Shown here in pieces: positions 3,980 to 5,335 of a stretch of DNA of 5,335 nt. Made by a program: the position numbers and the translations under genes. How positions within the stretch are numbered: the first letter of the stretch is position 1; every line of letters starts with the position of its first letter. The stretch comes from CAYLOC01 sp964385195 (lineage in GTDB: Bacteria > Actinomycetota > Actinomycetes > Propionibacteriales > Nocardioidaceae), in contig CAYLOC010000200.1 in NCBI GenBank assembly GCA_964385195.1, positions 1 to 5,335 on the forward strand. Direction: 5' to 3'. The notes beneath the pieces were generated by a model. The model had not been told where the DNA came from. It ran no database searches and saw only the letters and a program-made list of their open reading frames with translations.

Positions 3980-5335
3980 TCCGAACCCACGACGCAGGAA
4001 GCCTGCGCGCCACCGACGCCGGGAGCACCGTGACCCTGGCCGGCTGGGTGGCGCGGCGGCGGGACCACGGCGGTGTCGCCTTCGTCGACCTCCGCGACGC
4101 CTCCGGCGTGTGCCAGGTCGTGATCCGCGACGAGGAGACCGCCGGACCGCTGCGCTCGGAGTTCTGCCTGCGCGTCGTCGGAGAGGTCGCCACCCGCCCG
4201 GCCGGTAACGTCAACGACGCCATCCCCACCGGCGAGATCGAGGTCCTCGCCGACGACGTGGAGGTGCTCAGCCCGTCCGACCCGTTGCCGTTCCCCGTGG
4301 AGGAGCACCACACCACCGCGGTCAACGAGGAGGTGCGGCTCGCCCACCGGTACCTGGACCTGCGCCGGGCCGACCAGGGTGCCGCCATCCGGTTGCGCAG
4401 CCGGGTCAACGCCGCCGCCAGGCAGGTTCTCCACCGGCACGACTTCGTGGAGGTCGAGACCCCCACGCTCACCCGCTCCACCCCCGAGGGCGCGCGTGAC
4501 TTCGTCGTACCGGCACGGCTGCAGCCCGGGTCGTGGTACGCGCTGCCGCAGAGCCCGCAGCTGTTCAAGCAGCTGCTGATGGTCGCCGGGATGGAGCGCT
4601 ACTACCAGATCGCCCGCTGTTACCGCGACGAGGACTTCCGTGCCGACCGGCAACCGGAGTTCACCCAGCTCGACGTCGAGATGAGCTTCGTCGACACCGA
4701 CGACGTCATCGCGCTGAGCGAGGAGATCCTGGTCGCGCTGTGGCGGCTGATCGGGCACGACGTCACCACTCCCATCCCGCGCATGACCTATGAGGAGGCG
4801 ATGCAGCGGTTCGGCACGGACAAGCCGGATCTGCGTACCGACCTGGAGCTGGTGGAGTGCACCGCGTTCTTCGCCGACACCCCGTTCCGGGTCTTCCAGG
4901 CGCCCTACGTCGGCGCGGTGGTGATGCCCGGCGGCGCGGACCAGCCCCGGCGGCAGCTCGACGCGTGGCAGGACTGGGCCCGGCAGCGTGGCGCCAAGGG
5001 TCTTGCCTACGTGCTGGTGGGCGAGGACGGCACGCTCGGTGGGCCGGTAGCCAAGAACCTGTCCGAGTCCGAGCGGGAACACCTCGCCGCGCACGTCGGG
5101 GCGCAGCCCGGGGACTGCGTGTTCTTCGCGGCGGGCCCGCCGAAGGTGTCCCGCGCGTTGCTCGGGGCCGCCCGCTTGGAGGTCGCGCGACGCTGCCACC
5201 TGATCGACGAGGACGCCTGGGCGTTCGTGTGGGTGGTGGACGCGCCGCTGTTCGAACGCGTGGACGAGACCGATGACGTGGCGGTGGGGGCGGGCGCCTG
5301 GACGGCCGTCCATCACGCGTTCACCGCACCGAAAC
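3976..5335 (+). CDS. aspS: Aspartyl-tRNA synthetase, bacterial type, C-terminus cut by window edge
   Basis: 453 codons are visible of an expected 590 or so. This class II enzyme aspartylates tRNA-Asp. Residues 1-100 are the OB-fold anticodon-binding domain (GWVARRRDHGG 23-33, VDLRDASG 37-44). The catalytic domain follows, with LAHRYLDLRR (122-131), the TPEGARDF loop (169-176), QSPQLFKQ (192-199, Q195 and K198), and motif 2 with RCYRDEDFRADRQPEF (214-229, R217). The bacterial GAD insertion domain begins after GTDKPDLR (280-287) and includes KGLAYV and GPVAKNL. The return to the catalytic core (WAFVWVVDAPLFE, 415-427) is present; motif 3 lies beyond the edge. H31 and G77 correspond to the residues linked to non-discriminating AspRS. 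The start is GTG, overlapping hisS. The frame is open to base 5335. Confidence 0.97.
   Translation, partial: MIRTHDAGSLRATDAGSTVTLAGWVARRRDHGGVAFVDLRDASGVCQVVIRDEETAGPLRSEFCLRVVGEVATRPAGNVNDAIPTGEIEVLADDVEVLSPSDPLPFPVEEHHTTAVNEEVRLAHRYLDLRRADQGAAIRLRSRVNAAARQVLHRHDFVEVETPTLTRSTPEGARDFVVPARLQPGSWYALPQSPQLFKQLLMVAGMERYYQIARCYRDEDFRADRQPEFTQLDVEMSFVDTDDVIALSEEILVALWRLIGHDVTTPIPRMTYEEAMQRFGTDKPDLRTDLELVECTAFFADTPFRVFQAPYVGAVVMPGGADQPRRQLDAWQDWARQRGAKGLAYVLVGEDGTLGGPVAKNLSESEREHLAAHVGAQPGDCVFFAAGPPKVSRALLGAARLEVARRCHLIDEDAWAFVWVVDAPLFERVDETDDVAVGAGAWTAVHHAFTAPK

Noticed and set aside
3595..5316. 573-codon minus-strand open frame
   Set aside because: It lies opposite the certain hisS and aspS genes and encodes compositionally biased sequence with no family resemblance.

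Overview
The window is high-GC bacterial DNA whose gene content and order point to an actinomycete (Actinomycetota): a DUF349 coiled-coil protein and a small basic-N-terminus membrane protein run leftward, and a metallo-beta-lactamase-fold hydrolase, hisS and aspS run rightward. GTG starts are common (four of five genes), G or C dominates third codon positions, and the neighbourhood resembles the actinobacterial housekeeping block in which DUF349, a membrane-anchored cyclophilin, an MBL hydrolase and hisS sit together, often near relA. The order or family cannot be fixed from the sequence alone.

Layout. 1-1217 (minus): DUF349 protein, cut by the left edge close to its C-terminus. 1214-1603 (minus): 129-aa single-pass membrane protein with a Pro/Ser/Thr-rich tail; its TGA overlaps the DUF349 ATG (ATGA), so the two form a coupled operon. 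1604-1795: divergent intergenic region with candidate promoters for both sides and two small inverted repeats. 1796-2482 (plus): 228-aa MBL-fold hydrolase with all metal ligands. 2483-2641: intergenic stretch dominated by a perfect 16-bp inverted repeat framed by a 9-bp direct repeat. 2642-3979 (plus): histidyl-tRNA synthetase. 3976-5335 (plus): aspartyl-tRNA synthetase, cut by the right edge, overlapping hisS by GTGA.

hisS and aspS form a tight aminoacylation operon. The MBL gene lies upstream on the same strand but is separated from hisS by the stem-loop region, which may terminate, attenuate or otherwise control readthrough. The most notable points are: (i) the small membrane protein looks like the N-terminal anchor of the cyclophilin usually found here, without a cyclophilin domain; (ii) the MBL-hisS spacer carries a compound repeat able to form two competing hairpins; (iii) the best Shine-Dalgarno sequence before hisS serves a five-residue upstream ORF that overlaps the hisS start; (iv) AspRS carries the two residues associated with non-discriminating enzymes; (v) HisRS has the eukaryote/archaeal-like motif instead of the E. 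coli-type one. I saw no mobile-element genes, CRISPR array, tRNA or rRNA.
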